A DNA stretch of 64,000 nt, taken from assembly GCA_018881555.1 (NCBI GenBank), contig JACAXG010000068.1, positions 2,136,198 to 2,200,197 on the forward strand, read 5' to 3'. Position 1 is the stretch's first letter. Every line of letters starts with the position of its first letter. Under the pieces are notes generated by a model. That model was not told where the DNA came from and did not search any database. It worked only from the letters and a program-made list of their open reading frames with translations. Origin of the DNA: Amblyornis subalaris. Lineage: Eukaryota; Chordata; Aves; Passeriformes; Ptilonorhynchidae. Shown here in pieces: positions 23,425-34,400 of this stretch. Position numbers and translations under genes: made by a program.

Positions 23425-24879
23425 TACACANACAGCCCTTCTCCAGGTTGTGGGGAACGCTTCAGAGTCACCTCCAAGCCACAAGAAGCCCCAGAGACAA
23501 CCAAGACATGGGCACCAACTGCAGCCTCCTCCAGCCCTGACACCCATGGCAGGCATGGACACACACAGTGTATTTTGGGAATTCCTCAAAACGCAGCTCA
23601 GACCTTGTCAGACAGACTTGTCCCAGAGGAGTGATCCCCAAAAGCCTCTGACACGACACCCAGACAAGCGAAAAACCCACCCATGCCTGGCCCAGCTCAT
23701 GCTCCTCCGTGCAGGGCTGGAAATGCTGATGGACTGTGGAAAAAGCAATGCCTGGTACAGAAAATCTGCTTGTGAAAAGTTAGGAAAGTACAGAAAAACC
23801 ACGGAACTGATGCGTTTGAACATCAAAGTGCTCTCAGCCAGCTCTACCCCATTATTTATGGTTTACTCATGGGTTTAATTTTTCTGCTTTGTTTTTTTTG
23901 TTCATTTGTTGTTATTTCCTTGAGAGAACATGAGAACCCTCTGGGGGATCAGAAGATTTTCTCATTCTGCCTAGTGAAAACTCTCTAATGATTGTAAAAA
24001 CAAGGCAAAAATCAATAGAGGGTTATTATCTGCAGGGATTCAGCTGCTTTCTGCCTGAGTGACAGCAGAGCCTTGCCAGACTGTCCCCCTGACATTGGCT
24101 CCTGCTCTGGTACCAAGGAAGGCATATTTTAACTTACTTTTAACTCTGGACACATCCAAGGGTGTTTCAGCCCCAATCCAAACTTTAGACCAGCTCCCTG
24201 CACATCTCTGCAGGTGAAGGATGGAAAAACCAGGTGGGGCTTACACCAGCTGGGAATCCCAGGGCACCAGGGTCCTGCAGAGGACTCAGCAATTTGTCCC
24301 CTTCTTTAAAGGATCATCAAAGTCCCTCTGCAAAGGCAGCTGGAATAGGGGAAGGAGAATCCATCCCTGCACTTCCAAACTTCACAGCCACAAAATGCTG
24401 CTCTAGGGGTGATTTCCTTTTGGTTTGGGGCCTTTTTGGGGTGACATACTTGTGTCCTATGAACAAAGACCGAGGGGTTGACACACAACCACCTCCCACA
24501 GGCAGGAGCAGGTGGATTTTTTAGACGAGAGGACAAACTCAAAGGGTTAAATACCCACGGATGGAGAAAATCACACTTATGCCCTAACCCTAAAACTCCT
24601 GTCCAGGAGTAGAGCAGCTCCTCTAGAGTCACATNCTTTTTGTGGTGTGACATCGTCTGAGAAGTCAATCAGGCAAAATAGATCAAAGGTCTTTCATGTA
24701 GGCACAGGGGAGATGACCCACCAGAAGTGCCAGACCTGCCAGGTCTTTCTGTCAGGAAAAGTTTGGCTCAGGAAGGACTTTTCAGAAAAGAAATACGTGA
24801 AAAAAAAATAAACCACCACAAAATAAATCTCTTGAATGCCTCCAAATAAAAAAGACTGAAGATATTTTACAAGTAAAAC
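23425..24879. other. Non-coding sequence without recognised genes
   Basis: A plus-strand frame at 23342-23878 runs out of the CR1 fragment and is therefore not a credible gene. The remainder has no recognisable repeats. Confidence 0.45.
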
Positions 24880-25020
24880 AACCAAACAATGAATGAGGAG
24901 CAGGAGGAGAGACAATATAATGAATAATTAGACAATTAGGTTAATCCTCAGGAAATGAGCTAATTCCCAGGTAGATAACAGCCAGGGACTGATTAATTGT
25001 TATGACCCAGGAGGCACCAT
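24880..25020. promoter_or_regulatory. Homeodomain-motif cluster
   Basis: TAATTA at 24925-24930 is followed within 80 bp by acaattagg, ggttaatcc, gctaattccc, a GATA-type gtagataac and gattaattg. This density is high against the surrounding sequence. It resembles a developmental enhancer core, but conservation is untested. Confidence 0.3.
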
Positions 25021-25410
25021 GCAAGGGACAAGTCCTGCTTCAGATCTTCAGGAAATGAATGAGCAGGCAAAAGTACAGCCTGGGGGCTTCTCCTCTCCTC
25101 TCCCTGCTGGGGCTGGGTGTTCCCTGGGATCCTGCTCAGCCCTCCCAGTGCAGGGATGAAGGAGGNGACAGTGCTGCAGGAGGTCACCTCACACCTCCAG
25201 AGCCCACAGGAGCGGGGACAGGGAGTGGGATAGGAGCAGGAGCTTGGCTTGGATGAACCCTCCCTGCAGCTGGGGTGAGCTAAGCTTCGGCTCAGGAACT
25301 CATAGGAACACAAAGCATGTGCCCAGCAGGGATGAGGCAGCGCTTCCCACGGACTAACAGCCAGGAAAAACAGCAGGAGCGCCATCGTGCCTGCAGGCAT
25401 TATTTTTATC
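25021..25410. other. Unremarkable non-coding sequence
   Basis: GC-rich, no repeat or recognised gene. Confidence 0.5.
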
Positions 25411-25615
25411 TCCTCGACATTAAGAAGAAACCTTATAAGCATATTTATGTTGCTTCAATGGAGATATATTAGGGATATAATAAAAGCAGAGTCTGACAGT
25501 CAGATCTGAGCTCACCTCGTCAGATCTGTGTTACGTTATCCTTTATCAGCCCCTTGTATGACATGATTAAGTAACATTATTTTAGTCTTTTACCCTTATT
25601 TTAGTCTTTTACCCT
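25411..25615. promoter_or_regulatory. AT-rich block with paired CAGATCTG palindromes
   Basis: The 10-mer gtcagatctg occurs at 25499-25508 and again at 25519-25528, exactly 20 bp apart, and each contains the 8-bp palindrome CAGATCTG. A GATA-type CTTTATCAG lies at 25541-25549. The spacing of about two helical turns would place bound proteins on the same DNA face. Function is inferred. Confidence 0.3.
25577..25614. repeat. 19-bp exact tandem duplication
   Basis: The unit ttattttagtcttttaccc occurs twice head to tail (25577-25595, 25596-25614) without a mismatch. Confidence 0.95.
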
Positions 25616-27377
25616 GAGCATCCTCGCTGGGATGGATTCTTTGAGGTCTGGTGATTTTTTTCAGCCAGTTTCCGAGGGTCAACGCAGGCACACAAGGAAC
25701 AGGCTGCCCAAATCACTGGGAGATCTGGAGGCTGGGTCTTTTTCTCCATTAGCCCAGTCACGAATTTACTGATGAAGGCCCCCAGCCCACCCAGTCAGTC
25801 ATTTTGGATAAACAAAGGGATGGGCCAAGCTTCTAGTGCAATCCCTACTGGAGCTGGCGGCAATTCCTCCGCTCCCAAACGGAGGTACCACAGCACAGNC
25901 AAAAGCAGCAAAATGCATGATGCAAGCAGCAGGGTGAGGGTTTCTGTCCCTTCAGGCAACCAACAGCTGCCAGTTGATGTGGTTCCTCATTAAAGCTCTC
26001 ATTAACGCTCCAGATCTGGGCACTTCTCTCACTCCTGCTCACACTGGGGCCGTAGCAGCCCCTGGTCCTGCTCCAGTGAGACCACCCAACTCTGCACACC
26101 TGGACAGCAATTTTTAACCTTTTTTAACTTGCCCATCATCACTTTTCCCAGCAGATGGAGGTTCAAATTGAACCTCCTGTCAGTAGTTTACTTTGCTGTA
26201 GCTCTCAGCATGCTCAGGTCAGAGAGGGAGCTCTAAAGCAAAGCCCTGGAGCCGTGGTGATGGTTTGCTGTGACAGTGATGTTGGATGTCACCGTAACAC
26301 CACGTCAGCACACACAGCCAACAGCTCGGCCCAGGCTGGCCAGGCAGCTGCAACCAACAAACCCCAGCGTGCTGAGATGTGCTCATTGCAAACCCTTCCT
26401 CTGAGCGGCTGCCAGCAGCTCAGCTCCTCGCTGATGCACAGGAGAAAGGGATATTTCTTTGCAACATTGCATGGCTGAGGATTAATCCTAACTCTGATAC
26501 AAGCCACCAAAAAACAGTGTAAATTGGCTTTTAGAGGAGAGGAAGGGGTANGGCCAAGGATGGATTTTCTCACTGCACCTGCTTTGGGTGTCTGGCCATG
26601 GGCACGAGCACCCCAGAGCGAGCTCTTGTGTTTGATGCACTGGCAATGGCTTGGGAGGTAATGAACACATCCCTGCCAGGACACGGGTTCCTACATATTT
26701 GATAGTGATGCTGTAACATTGCTTACTCTCCATTTTTCCCTCTCTCCCATTTGAATAGCTTTCCCTTGCACAGCTGCAGAAAGAAACCTTGGAAATTTTT
26801 TTGTGCCTTGGAAATCTCCAGACTTTATGTGTCGAGAGGCAGGACAGAAATGTGATTGAGCTCGCACCCAGCAATGCCATCATGTCAGTGTGGTGGGGCT
26901 TGCTGTATTTACATTCATTTGCATAATGCTGAGCGTGGAGTACTGTTGTTACCCCACAAGCACAGCAGCAGCCAGCTGGAAGCCCCCAAAACCCAGGGAC
27001 AGCAGTGGGGGTGGCCTGGAAGGGGCATGAGCAAGCACAAAACACCTCCCTGTGCCTCCACTGCAGGGTCACCCATCCCTGAAAACCACTGTGGAGGCTG
27101 CTGAGGGTGCAGACCCCATGCAGGGAGGGTTTTCACAGGCTCAGACAGCTTTGTGAAGGAGCCAGGATGGAGGAATGCTGGGGTGGGAGAAGGGACTGGA
27201 ATTCTGACGTGATCGCTGGTGGCACTTGCACTGCAGGCAGCTCTTCCACTTTGCCTTCCAGCCCAGAAATAGCCTTTGCTGAGCTGCTCTGCCTCAAATC
27301 GAACTGCAGCCAGGCTCACAACAGGAANAAGGCATTTCCCAGCCCTTCAGCTGCATCCAGGGACCCCCCAAACTCAC
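25616..27377. other. Non-coding sequence with one octamer motif
   Basis: ATTTGCAT lies at 26917-26924 in a short AT-rich patch (26900-26930). The minus-strand frame 26488-27072 (194 codons) overlaps two others and is not recognised. Confidence 0.45.
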
Positions 27378-27415
27378 CTGTGTGTGGCCTCAGCTTGACA
27401 AGAGCCAGCCCAGCA
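27378..27415 (-). other. Possible 38-nt splice-flanked cassette
   Basis: On the minus strand the acceptor gatgctcccctcctag and the donor CAG|GTGAGTTT flank 38 nt that are open in two frames. Too short to judge coding potential. Chance is likely. Confidence 0.13.
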
Positions 27416-28029
27416 CTAGGAGGGGAGCATCAGCTTGTTCTTCAGATATGCAGAGACACCAACATGTTGCTCTCCAGCAGCACCAGCTGTACTACTCGGG
27501 GCCATTACAGATAATGGTTTGATTAAGAATTTATACATGTGTTTTACCTTGTTTCTATTGCTGCTGGCAGCAGCAGCCCTCAGCTGAGAGCTGAAGCCTC
27601 ACANCGGAGAGAATCCAGGGTTTAGCTAAAGGTAAACTCACTTTTGTTGGGAATCCCTCCAGGACGAAGCTTCTGGATTGTCTTTCCAAGGGGAAGNGAG
27701 GCCTGTGGTGTAGGTTATGGGAACACCTCGGTTTCCCACGTTGGTGTGGGGGCAGCAAAGCCACTCACTGGGGACTTGCCTGGGTGTTCCAGGTGGGCAG
27801 CAGGGGTGGCATGTCCATCTCCAAGGGTTATTGGGGGTCCCAGAGGCCAAAGCCTCCNTGTCTCACACCCCAGACAGGGGAGAACCCGGCCCTAACCTGT
27901 TCCTGGGTGCAGCAAGGATGCAATTGGATAAATCAGGAAGCCACACGGGAGGTTTGACAGTGTACTTTGTCTTGCCAACATGGAAAAAAAAAAAAATCCA
28001 ACAAACCCGGACACATACAAAAGAAAATT
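27416..28029. other. Unremarkable non-coding sequence
   Basis: An A-rich run of 13 lies near 27983-27995. No gene is recognised. Confidence 0.5.
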
Positions 28030-28900
28030 CAATAATTTTTTTTTTCTAATGAACGCCGGTGGGGTTGCTCTTTTTTGGTACTTTGGGCATTTACATATAA
28101 ATTGCTCTGTAATGGCTCTGCCCTCCTTCTCTTCAGTGTGTTGCTAATGAGCTGTACAAAAGGTCGGGGGCTGAGCGAGCGCTGCTGCGGGCAGCGGTGT
28201 GGTCCCGTCCCCCTTCCCCTGCCGCGCTCCCCGCCGGCCACCCAGGTCACCAGGCAGCCAAAAAAGCAAGCAGTCACCTCAAAAATGCCAGAGGAGTCCT
28301 ATTCCTGCAGCGATGCATTTTGCATCCCGTTCCCAGCGCGATTTCGTCCATCATGCAGATGTGTTAGCTGGCGAAGGCTCTGCTGGCACAAAGGGGGATT
28401 CATCGAGTTTCTCACAAGTCTCCCCCAGCCCAGCCAGCTCAGGGCTGCCAGCCTGATGAACCCATCCTGCAGAGACCAGTGTCACCCTCAACGAGGACAT
28501 TCGTCCCAAGACATCTTGGGGCACCCTGAGACCGAAGGGAAAAGCCGCCAGCCAGGCTCCAGTGCCACGGGGGACAGCCGGGGGAGGCTGGCGAGTGGAG
28601 GACAGGCTGCCCACCCGGCAGGAGGGCTGGGGGCACTCCAGGTGCCTCCAGCACAGCCTTGGCCCGGGGGGTCCCCAAAGGCAGCTCCCCGTGGCAGGGC
28701 TGGCGGGAGGCAGCCCCGGCACGCAGCGCGGCAGAGCGGACCTAATTCCTGCCGCCTCCCCGGGATGCGCCTGGCCCCGGGAGCGGATAAGGCTCCCTTG
28801 GATCAGAGGAGACTCGTGCTAAAGGCAGCTTTTGTCAGCCGGGCGGGGTGGGCTGGGCTGGGGGGAAACGCCACCGTGGGCGACAGGCTTTGAAGTGACA
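28030..28900. promoter_or_regulatory. AT-rich block leading into a CpG-rich segment
   Basis: The first 140 bp are AT-rich with TAAT cores. From about 28140 the sequence turns CpG-rich, with peaks around 28160-28240 and 28690-28890, typical of a vertebrate CpG island. A 272-codon plus-strand frame (28075-28893) spans it. Its composition mirrors the GC content and it matches no family, so I do not call it coding. A plausible donor (AAG|GTGAGC at about 29063-29068) lies downstream, so a first exon is possible but unproven. Confidence 0.35.
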
Positions 28901-29084
28901 GAGCCAGAAGGGTCGTGACGCTGCCCAAACTGCCTCCAACCACGAGGGAAAAAGAAGTAAAAGGGAGAAAAAGAAAGAGCAGCTTCATCCCGGAGTCTAA
29001 ACTGGGGGTGGCTGCATCTGCTGGAGGAGGGCCCCCCCATTCCTCCAGCATCTTCTCATGGAAGGTGAGCTGGTTCCTGCAGCA

Positions 29085-29438
29085 CCTGGAGATTGCCACG
29101 CGGACAAAGCTTTTGAACCCCTCCAGGGGTGGTCACTCACCACTTCCCTGGGCAGCCTGTTCCTGACAATCCTTTTGGTGAAGAGATTTTAGCTGATATC
29201 CAATCTAAATCTCCTCTGGCACAGCTTGAGGCTGTTTCCTCTCATCCTATCGCTGGTTCCCTGGGAGCAGAGCCTGACCCCCACCTGGCTGCACCCTCCT
29301 GTCAAGGAGTTGTAGAGGGCAATGAGGTTTCTCCTGAGCCTCCTTTTTTCCAGTCTGAGCTCCCCCAATTCCCTCAGTCATTCCTCATATCCCTTGTACT
29401 CTAGAACCTTCCCAACTCCGTTGCTCTTCTTTGAACAA
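29085..29438 (-). mobile_element. CR1 LINE fragment, longest in the window, reversed
   Basis: Read on the minus strand it begins near gttcaaagaagagcaacgg and passes through the blocks that ordinarily read 'gaggagcggctgagggagc', 'aggaggctcaggggagacc' and 'ctctacaac'. It then continues into 'ggtttagattggatattag' and 'gggcagcctgttcc'-type sequence. About 350 bp remain. It is missing the final 80-100 bp with the terminal octamer repeat, so its 3' end was lost, unlike the usual 5' truncation. Confidence 0.9.
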
Positions 29439-31140
29439 AATTTTAGTTATCTTTAACTTTTTTTTTTCCTTTTGCCCAACACATCCATGAAATAAGTCAA
29501 CCAGGAGTATGGTTTAAAAACCTGAAAACAGTAATTCCTGCAGTTTTTAAACTGAGTGGCACCAAGCTGTTCCCAGAGACAACACCTCATGCAGTGCTTT
29601 GGTAACTCCACTGTTGGTGAGTGATGAGCTCAGAAAAACAGAACAAGCACGCAGCAAAAAGAAGATAACTTGTGAGAGACACCTGCTCCTTCTTCCCTGC
29701 AAATAAACTGGAGATGCCACAAGGAAAAGTTCCTCCAGGCACCTGAAGGCACTAAGGAGCAAAAAGGAACAGTGGAGGTCAGGTCCCAAGAGCCACCTTG
29801 GGGTGGAGTTGTGGCTCTGGGCTTGCCCTGGTCCCTCCAGAGCAGCTCAGGCACAAAGCTGAGCACCCCCAAAAGCGATGTCTGGCAGGGCGACCCGTAA
29901 AGAGCGAATTGCTATTGTGTGCAGCAAAAAAATGCTACATACATTACCACCAATTTAGTGTAATTTAAGGGACAACCTTGTCCAAGGAGACAATTAAACA
30001 CTTCCCAGAACAAAAAGGGAGGTAAACAGCCTGAACAATAGATTTCTAAAGCCAGAGAGAGTGTGAAATCCCTCTTTTTATTAGCAGCATCACAGCACTG
30101 CAATTAAAATAGTTGCCTGGAGGAAGGAAAGGGAAGCTGTAACCCAGCCTGTTGGATGATCCCACTGCAGCACTAGCAGGACATGGTTCCACTGCAAANC
30201 CAGACCCCCAAAAAGGCATTGAGGGACACAAAGTGATGGGGATTTCCATGGTGACCACAGGCAACCTGGCCAAGGCGGCTACAGAACACCCCTGGAAAAG
30301 CAGCCTGTGATGGCATGGATACCTCAACCCTTCCTGCCAGGCAGCCAGGCCCAGTGAGGGACCATGAGTATGAGCAGAGGGGTGCTCTGGGTGCCTGAGG
30401 ACAGGCTGGTTACAGGCTGCTGAGGGGGGCTCGTGTCGCACTCATTACCAGCCTCTGGAGCCCTCCCATCCGAGGTGATTAGCAGAGAGCTCATTTCAGG
30501 GCTTGTCCCTCCCTCGCCCTCCCTGTCATCCTCACAGGAAGCAAATCCTGTTTGCCATAATTGATGGACACAATTCGCTGCAATTAGTATTTCAGCAGCA
30601 GGTAGTTAACCCCCAGGGCAGAGCTGGTTGTCTCTATTTGGCTTGCTGTGCCTGGCCGTGAATTCAGAGCGAGCTGTTCAGGTTCCTGTTTGCTTGCTGA
30701 CCCATCAGAACAGGCAGCCCTCTGCTCCTCCATCCAAAAAAAGCTCACTGCTCGGGGCAGCAATGCACTCCCTCAGTCCCCCTTGGATACAGGGGGAACA
30801 TCCCAAAAAAACCCCTGGGCCAGGACAGCTTCCAGCTCCAGTGACAAGGCTGAGGTCCTTTCCCTGGCAGAGTGAATGCAGACATTAATGCAAAACACCC
30901 TGATGACCCCAGAACCCCGGCTGGTATTTAGACAAAAAGGGATTTGTTTATCCTCTAAGTTCCCAATAATCTGCATTTATTTTAATTGGCACTTATGGCA
31001 AGAGCAGTTACAGACAGCAGCTGGGAAGGTGTAATTACGTTACTGTCTGAGGCACAGCCTAAGGGGATTCTGCTCACAGGATAAAAAAGGCCAAAAAAAG
31101 AAAACAAAACAAAACCAAAGAAAAGGGAGAGCCATGAAGC
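29439..31140. other. Non-coding sequence with small AT-rich patches
   Basis: Patches at 29915-30110, 30540-30610 and 30950-31060 carry TAAT-type cores and could be regulatory. There is no recognised gene. Frames at 29547-29872 and 30046-30441 on the minus strand are not recognisable. Confidence 0.4.
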
Positions 31141-31290
31141 CATGGAACAGGCTGCCCAAAGAGGACTCCTCAAGCCTGGAAATGTTCAAGGCCAGGCTGA
31201 ACCTGGTCTAGTGGAAGGGGTCCCTGCCCACGGCACGGGGCTGGAATGAGATTGTTTTTAAGATCCCTTTGAACCCAAACCATTCTGTGA
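31141..31290 (+). mobile_element. CR1 LINE fragment, 3' end
   Basis: The copy contains 'catggaacaggctgcccaa', 'ttcaaggccaggctg', 'aacctggtctagtgg' and 'cccaaaccattctgtgac'. It lacks the segment normally between 'ccaggctg' and 'aacctgg', so it carries an internal deletion. It faces the reversed copy that starts 57 bp downstream. Confidence 0.92.
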
Positions 31291-31347
31291 CTTCTCATAA
31301 TCTGGACCAGAGCCAGGCCAGCGTGGAGGGCTTTGTAGACACAGACA

Positions 31348-31530
31348 GGGACATCTTCCACTAGCCCAGGTTGCTCCAAGCCCCATCCAACTTGGCCTTG
31401 GACACTTCCAGGGATCCAGGGGCAGCCACAGCTTCTCTGGGCTACCTGTGCCAGGGCCTCACCACCCTCACAGGGGAGAATTTCTTCCTAACATCTTATC
31501 TAAACCTATTCTCTGTCAAATCTTCAAGCT
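31348..31530 (-). mobile_element. CR1 LINE fragment, reversed, facing its neighbour
   Basis: The plus strand shows 'ccactagcccaggttgctcc', 'gccttggacacttccaggg', 'gccacagcttctctgg' and 'accaccctcacagggg'. It also shows 'taaacctattctctgtcaaa'. All are reverse complements of CR1 3' blocks. With the plus-strand copy at 31141-31290 it forms a tail-to-tail pair. Confidence 0.93.
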
Positions 31531-32299
31531 TTCCAACTCGTATTTTCTGAGGCTTTCTGCACTGGGTGATGCCTGAAGACTTGCAAACACATTAGAGCAT
31601 TTCAGTGAGCTGCTCTTCATCAGCTGAGTTCTCTTGCTCCAAATAAAAGGCAAAACGTGTTAAACTGAAAGGCAGTTTAAGCCAGGACCTTGGGTTTGCA
31701 GTTGGGTTGGTCTGGTAGCATTAAGAGAGCTCACATGGCAGCTCAACAGCACAAGTGGCAGCTCATGGACTTGCTGTTCCCCAAACTACATTTAATCGTG
31801 TTCATACCTCCCATATTCTAATCAAAGCTTGGTTTCCTTTTTCCCCCTCAGAAAATAAATGGCCAGTCTTTACCAGCTTAACTCTGTCCTAGAAAACTTC
31901 TTGCCTGTGAATTAGAATTTCTTTTCAGATCATTTTTAACAATATCACAACATGCCTCAACCTCTGCCTTAAATCCTCCCTGTCCTGGATATATTAACGA
32001 AACAGCTGAAAGCCAGCCTGGCCAGGATACTTAAAACTCAAATGGAAAAAAAAACACCCAGGTTAACCATCAATAAAATAACAAAAAATAAACCACCGCT
32101 TGCCCAAACAAATGAGATGCAGGTGCCAGAACACAAACGGGGGCTTTACCTGCACCTAATGCCTCAGCCCCAGCAGAACAGGGCAGGGACATCACTGAGG
32201 CTTGGTGCTGCACCAAACACTGGAGCACCAAAGTCCCCACTCCCAGNCCAGGCACCTTCGTGTCACCACCACACTGCCAGCCAGACTCGAAGGAGCCGA
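31531..32299. other. Unremarkable non-coding sequence
   Basis: Moderately AT-rich with no gene or repeat recognised. Confidence 0.5.
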
Positions 32300-32470
32300 C
32301 TCCTGAAGTGTAATTTGTTATTCTGTTACGGTCATTTTCTGTATTAATTTTATGCGGCATCAAAAGCCCTTTCATATGTTAAACTCTAATTCATATGCTA
32401 ATACCCAATTTACGGCAAGTTAATTATTTTTTTGTCCAATTTATTGCTCGGTGCTCGCTGAGGAAGGGAG
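32300..32470. promoter_or_regulatory. POU/homeodomain-motif block
   Basis: The stretch contains gtattaattttatg, two related half-repeats ttcatatgttaaac and ttcatatgctaatac, and agttaattattt. ATGCTAAT at 32395-32402 is a one-base variant of the POU octamer. The block passes abruptly into GC-rich sequence near 32450. Regulatory role is inferred. Confidence 0.3.
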
Positions 32471-33420
32471 AGGTGGATTTTGGCACCGGGCCCACGCGGG
32501 TGGGCAGGGCTGAGCCCGGTCCCTCCCACTTCCCGACTGTGATCCGTGGCAGGCACACCTCTGGAACCTGCTCCTGTCTGGCGCAGCCATCCCACCGCCG
32601 TCTGGTTACTTCCTTACTGGTGGCATCTCTGGCAGAGAGCTTGGAAAAGTCTGCTCCAAAGCTTGGAACGGCACCGCTCAAACCGCCAAAGCTGTTCCGC
32701 TCGGGTCCTGGGTTTGTCCAACTGCTCCAGAGCTTGTGCCAGGAAAGCAGGGGTGGGGGATTGCTGAGACGGTGGGATTTTCAAAGTGGTGAGCAATGGA
32801 ATGACCCAGGCAGAAATCAGGAATGGAACAGTGAAAATTCTATAATTCCATTCTGATTTTTGCGGCTCTGTACACTGACCACGGCATAGTGGCTGCAGTT
32901 CGCCACAAGCAGGCTCTTGGCTGCTCAGAACAGGCAGGAGGGGATGGGGACAGCCAGGGATGGCCCAGTCCCCGACCTGAGTGCACAGCCCACAGGCAGC
33001 ACATCGTTCCACCCTCCCTCCCATCCCGGGAGGAGCACCCACACCTCCACCACGGGCGTGTGACCAGACAGGCAGTCCCTTGGCACCAATTCCCACTCCC
33101 TAGCCTGCCACCACCGTGGCCTGCAGGGGTGGCATTGCCCACCCAGCACCACGCCAGAGCCGAGGGGGACAACACGCAGAGGGGGCACCGAGCAGGGATG
33201 GGGAGCATATGCTAAAGAGAAAAAAAAAGCACGAGAGCAGTTTAGCCTTCACCATTTTTTTTCGAACAGTCTATTTTCTGCTCGAGGAAGCAGGTGCATT
33301 TCCCATCCTCCCAGCGCCAGCAGCCGACAGGCTGTCGGAGGTGTGATGGCTCCAGGACAGTCGCGCTGCCTCGGATTTCACATTCCTGACACATCCCGTA
33401 ATTATGCCAAATGAGCTCAC
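32471..33420. other. GC-rich then mixed non-coding sequence
   Basis: Frames between 32395 and 33346 on both strands overlap and match no family. The last 80 bp (33340-33420) contain cccgtaattatgccaaatga and look enhancer-like. Confidence 0.4.
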
Positions 33421-33441
33421 CTCATCTCCAGCCTTTGCGAG
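33421..33441 (-). other. Possible 21-nt microexon
   Basis: On the minus strand a strong acceptor (cacttcatttcatctgtgcag) precedes 21 nt ending GATGAG, with GTGAGC behind it. In phase 0 the exon reads LAKAGDE. Microexons of this size are established in neural genes, but here there is no partner exon I can confirm. It sits beside an enhancer-like stretch. Confidence 0.2.
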
Positions 33442-33495
33442 CTGCACAGATGAAATGAAGTGAGAGCTGTTGGTGCCGCAGGCGGGGAAGGCAGG

Positions 33496-33576
33496 AGGGG
33501 ATGGGATGGGGTGGGATGGGATGGGATGGGATGGGATGGGATGGGATGGGATGGGATGGGATGGGATGGGATGGGG
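33496..33576 (+). repeat. (GGGAT)n pentanucleotide array
   Basis: About 16 units of gggat with one early gggggt-type interruption near 33509. On the minus strand it opens a PSHPI-repeat reading frame that is purely a by-product. The regular GGG runs separated by two bases could fold as G-quadruplex. The array is likely length-polymorphic. Confidence 0.97.
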
Positions 33577-33819
33577 CTCACGGGTCCCCACCACGGCTGC
33601 CTTGGAAAACGATCCACGTAAAAGAGTGAGGATCAACCCTCTGCTCCCCCAGCTGACGCGGCCCCTCCCGTCTCCCAGCACTGCCCGTGGGACAGGCAGT
33701 GCAAACACCACTCTCCCCATCTCCCCAGCTCTCTTTTCAATTAACCCTTTTCCTCAAATCCTGCTCGTAACACCCCAGCCCGTCCAGGGGATTTTGAGCA
33801 CGCACGTATTTTTGATTCT
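33577..33819. other. Unremarkable non-coding sequence
   Basis: Short gap after the array, no gene recognised. Confidence 0.5.
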
Positions 33820-34400
33820 CCATCTTACGTTTTTAGCATAAAAACNCCTACGATTTATTCCGACGATACGAAGGAGCTCCACCAGGCAAAATGAAGCTGT
33901 AACTCCCTCAAGCTAAACTCCAAATTCATTTCATAATCCTTAGATAAAAGCTTAGGAGCCGGAATATTCATTACCAACCCGGGCTCCACGAGCAGCCGGG
34001 GTAGTAATGGAACGGAGCAGATTTGACACAGGGGATGTTGCTACAGAAATTAGCCTGTCATAAGATTACAGGGACTAAGTGTTATTGGGTGATAAGGTGT
34101 GATGTGTTAATATTAAATTATTTCACCAGTTTAAAAAAAAAAAAATATTTTAAAGGGAAAAAAAAAACCGCGCTGATGAAACTCACATTTATTAAAAGCC
34201 CTGAGTATGATATTAAAAGATCTAAGATAAACCAGTTTATTTCTGTGCTGGAGACCAAATTGAAAGAATTCTCCAGGAGGGATTCCTTNGAATGGAGAAT
34301 TACAACAATAAAACAACAACAAAAAAGAGCCTTTAATAAATGTTGGGACTAAAGAAGCCTTAAATATTCCGGACTAATCTCTCTGGGGAGAGTTCATTAA
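33820..34400. promoter_or_regulatory. Long AT-rich block
   Basis: About 580 bp are AT-rich with several A and T runs (34128-34168) and many TAAT cores. A plus-strand frame at 34023-34352 is lysine-rich because of the A runs and is not credible. The block may be a conserved element or simple AT-rich DNA. Confidence 0.2.

Noticed and set aside
23342..23878. 178-codon plus-strand frame as a gene
   Set aside because: It begins inside the CR1 fragment and crosses the N cluster, so the open frame is not meaningful.
28075..28893. 272-codon open frame as a gene
   Set aside because: Its length is explained by the CpG-rich segment it crosses. No family is recognised and composition changes along it with GC content.
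33271..33720. Minus-strand frame with PSHPI repeats
   Set aside because: It is the translation of the (GGGAT)n array and has no protein meaning.
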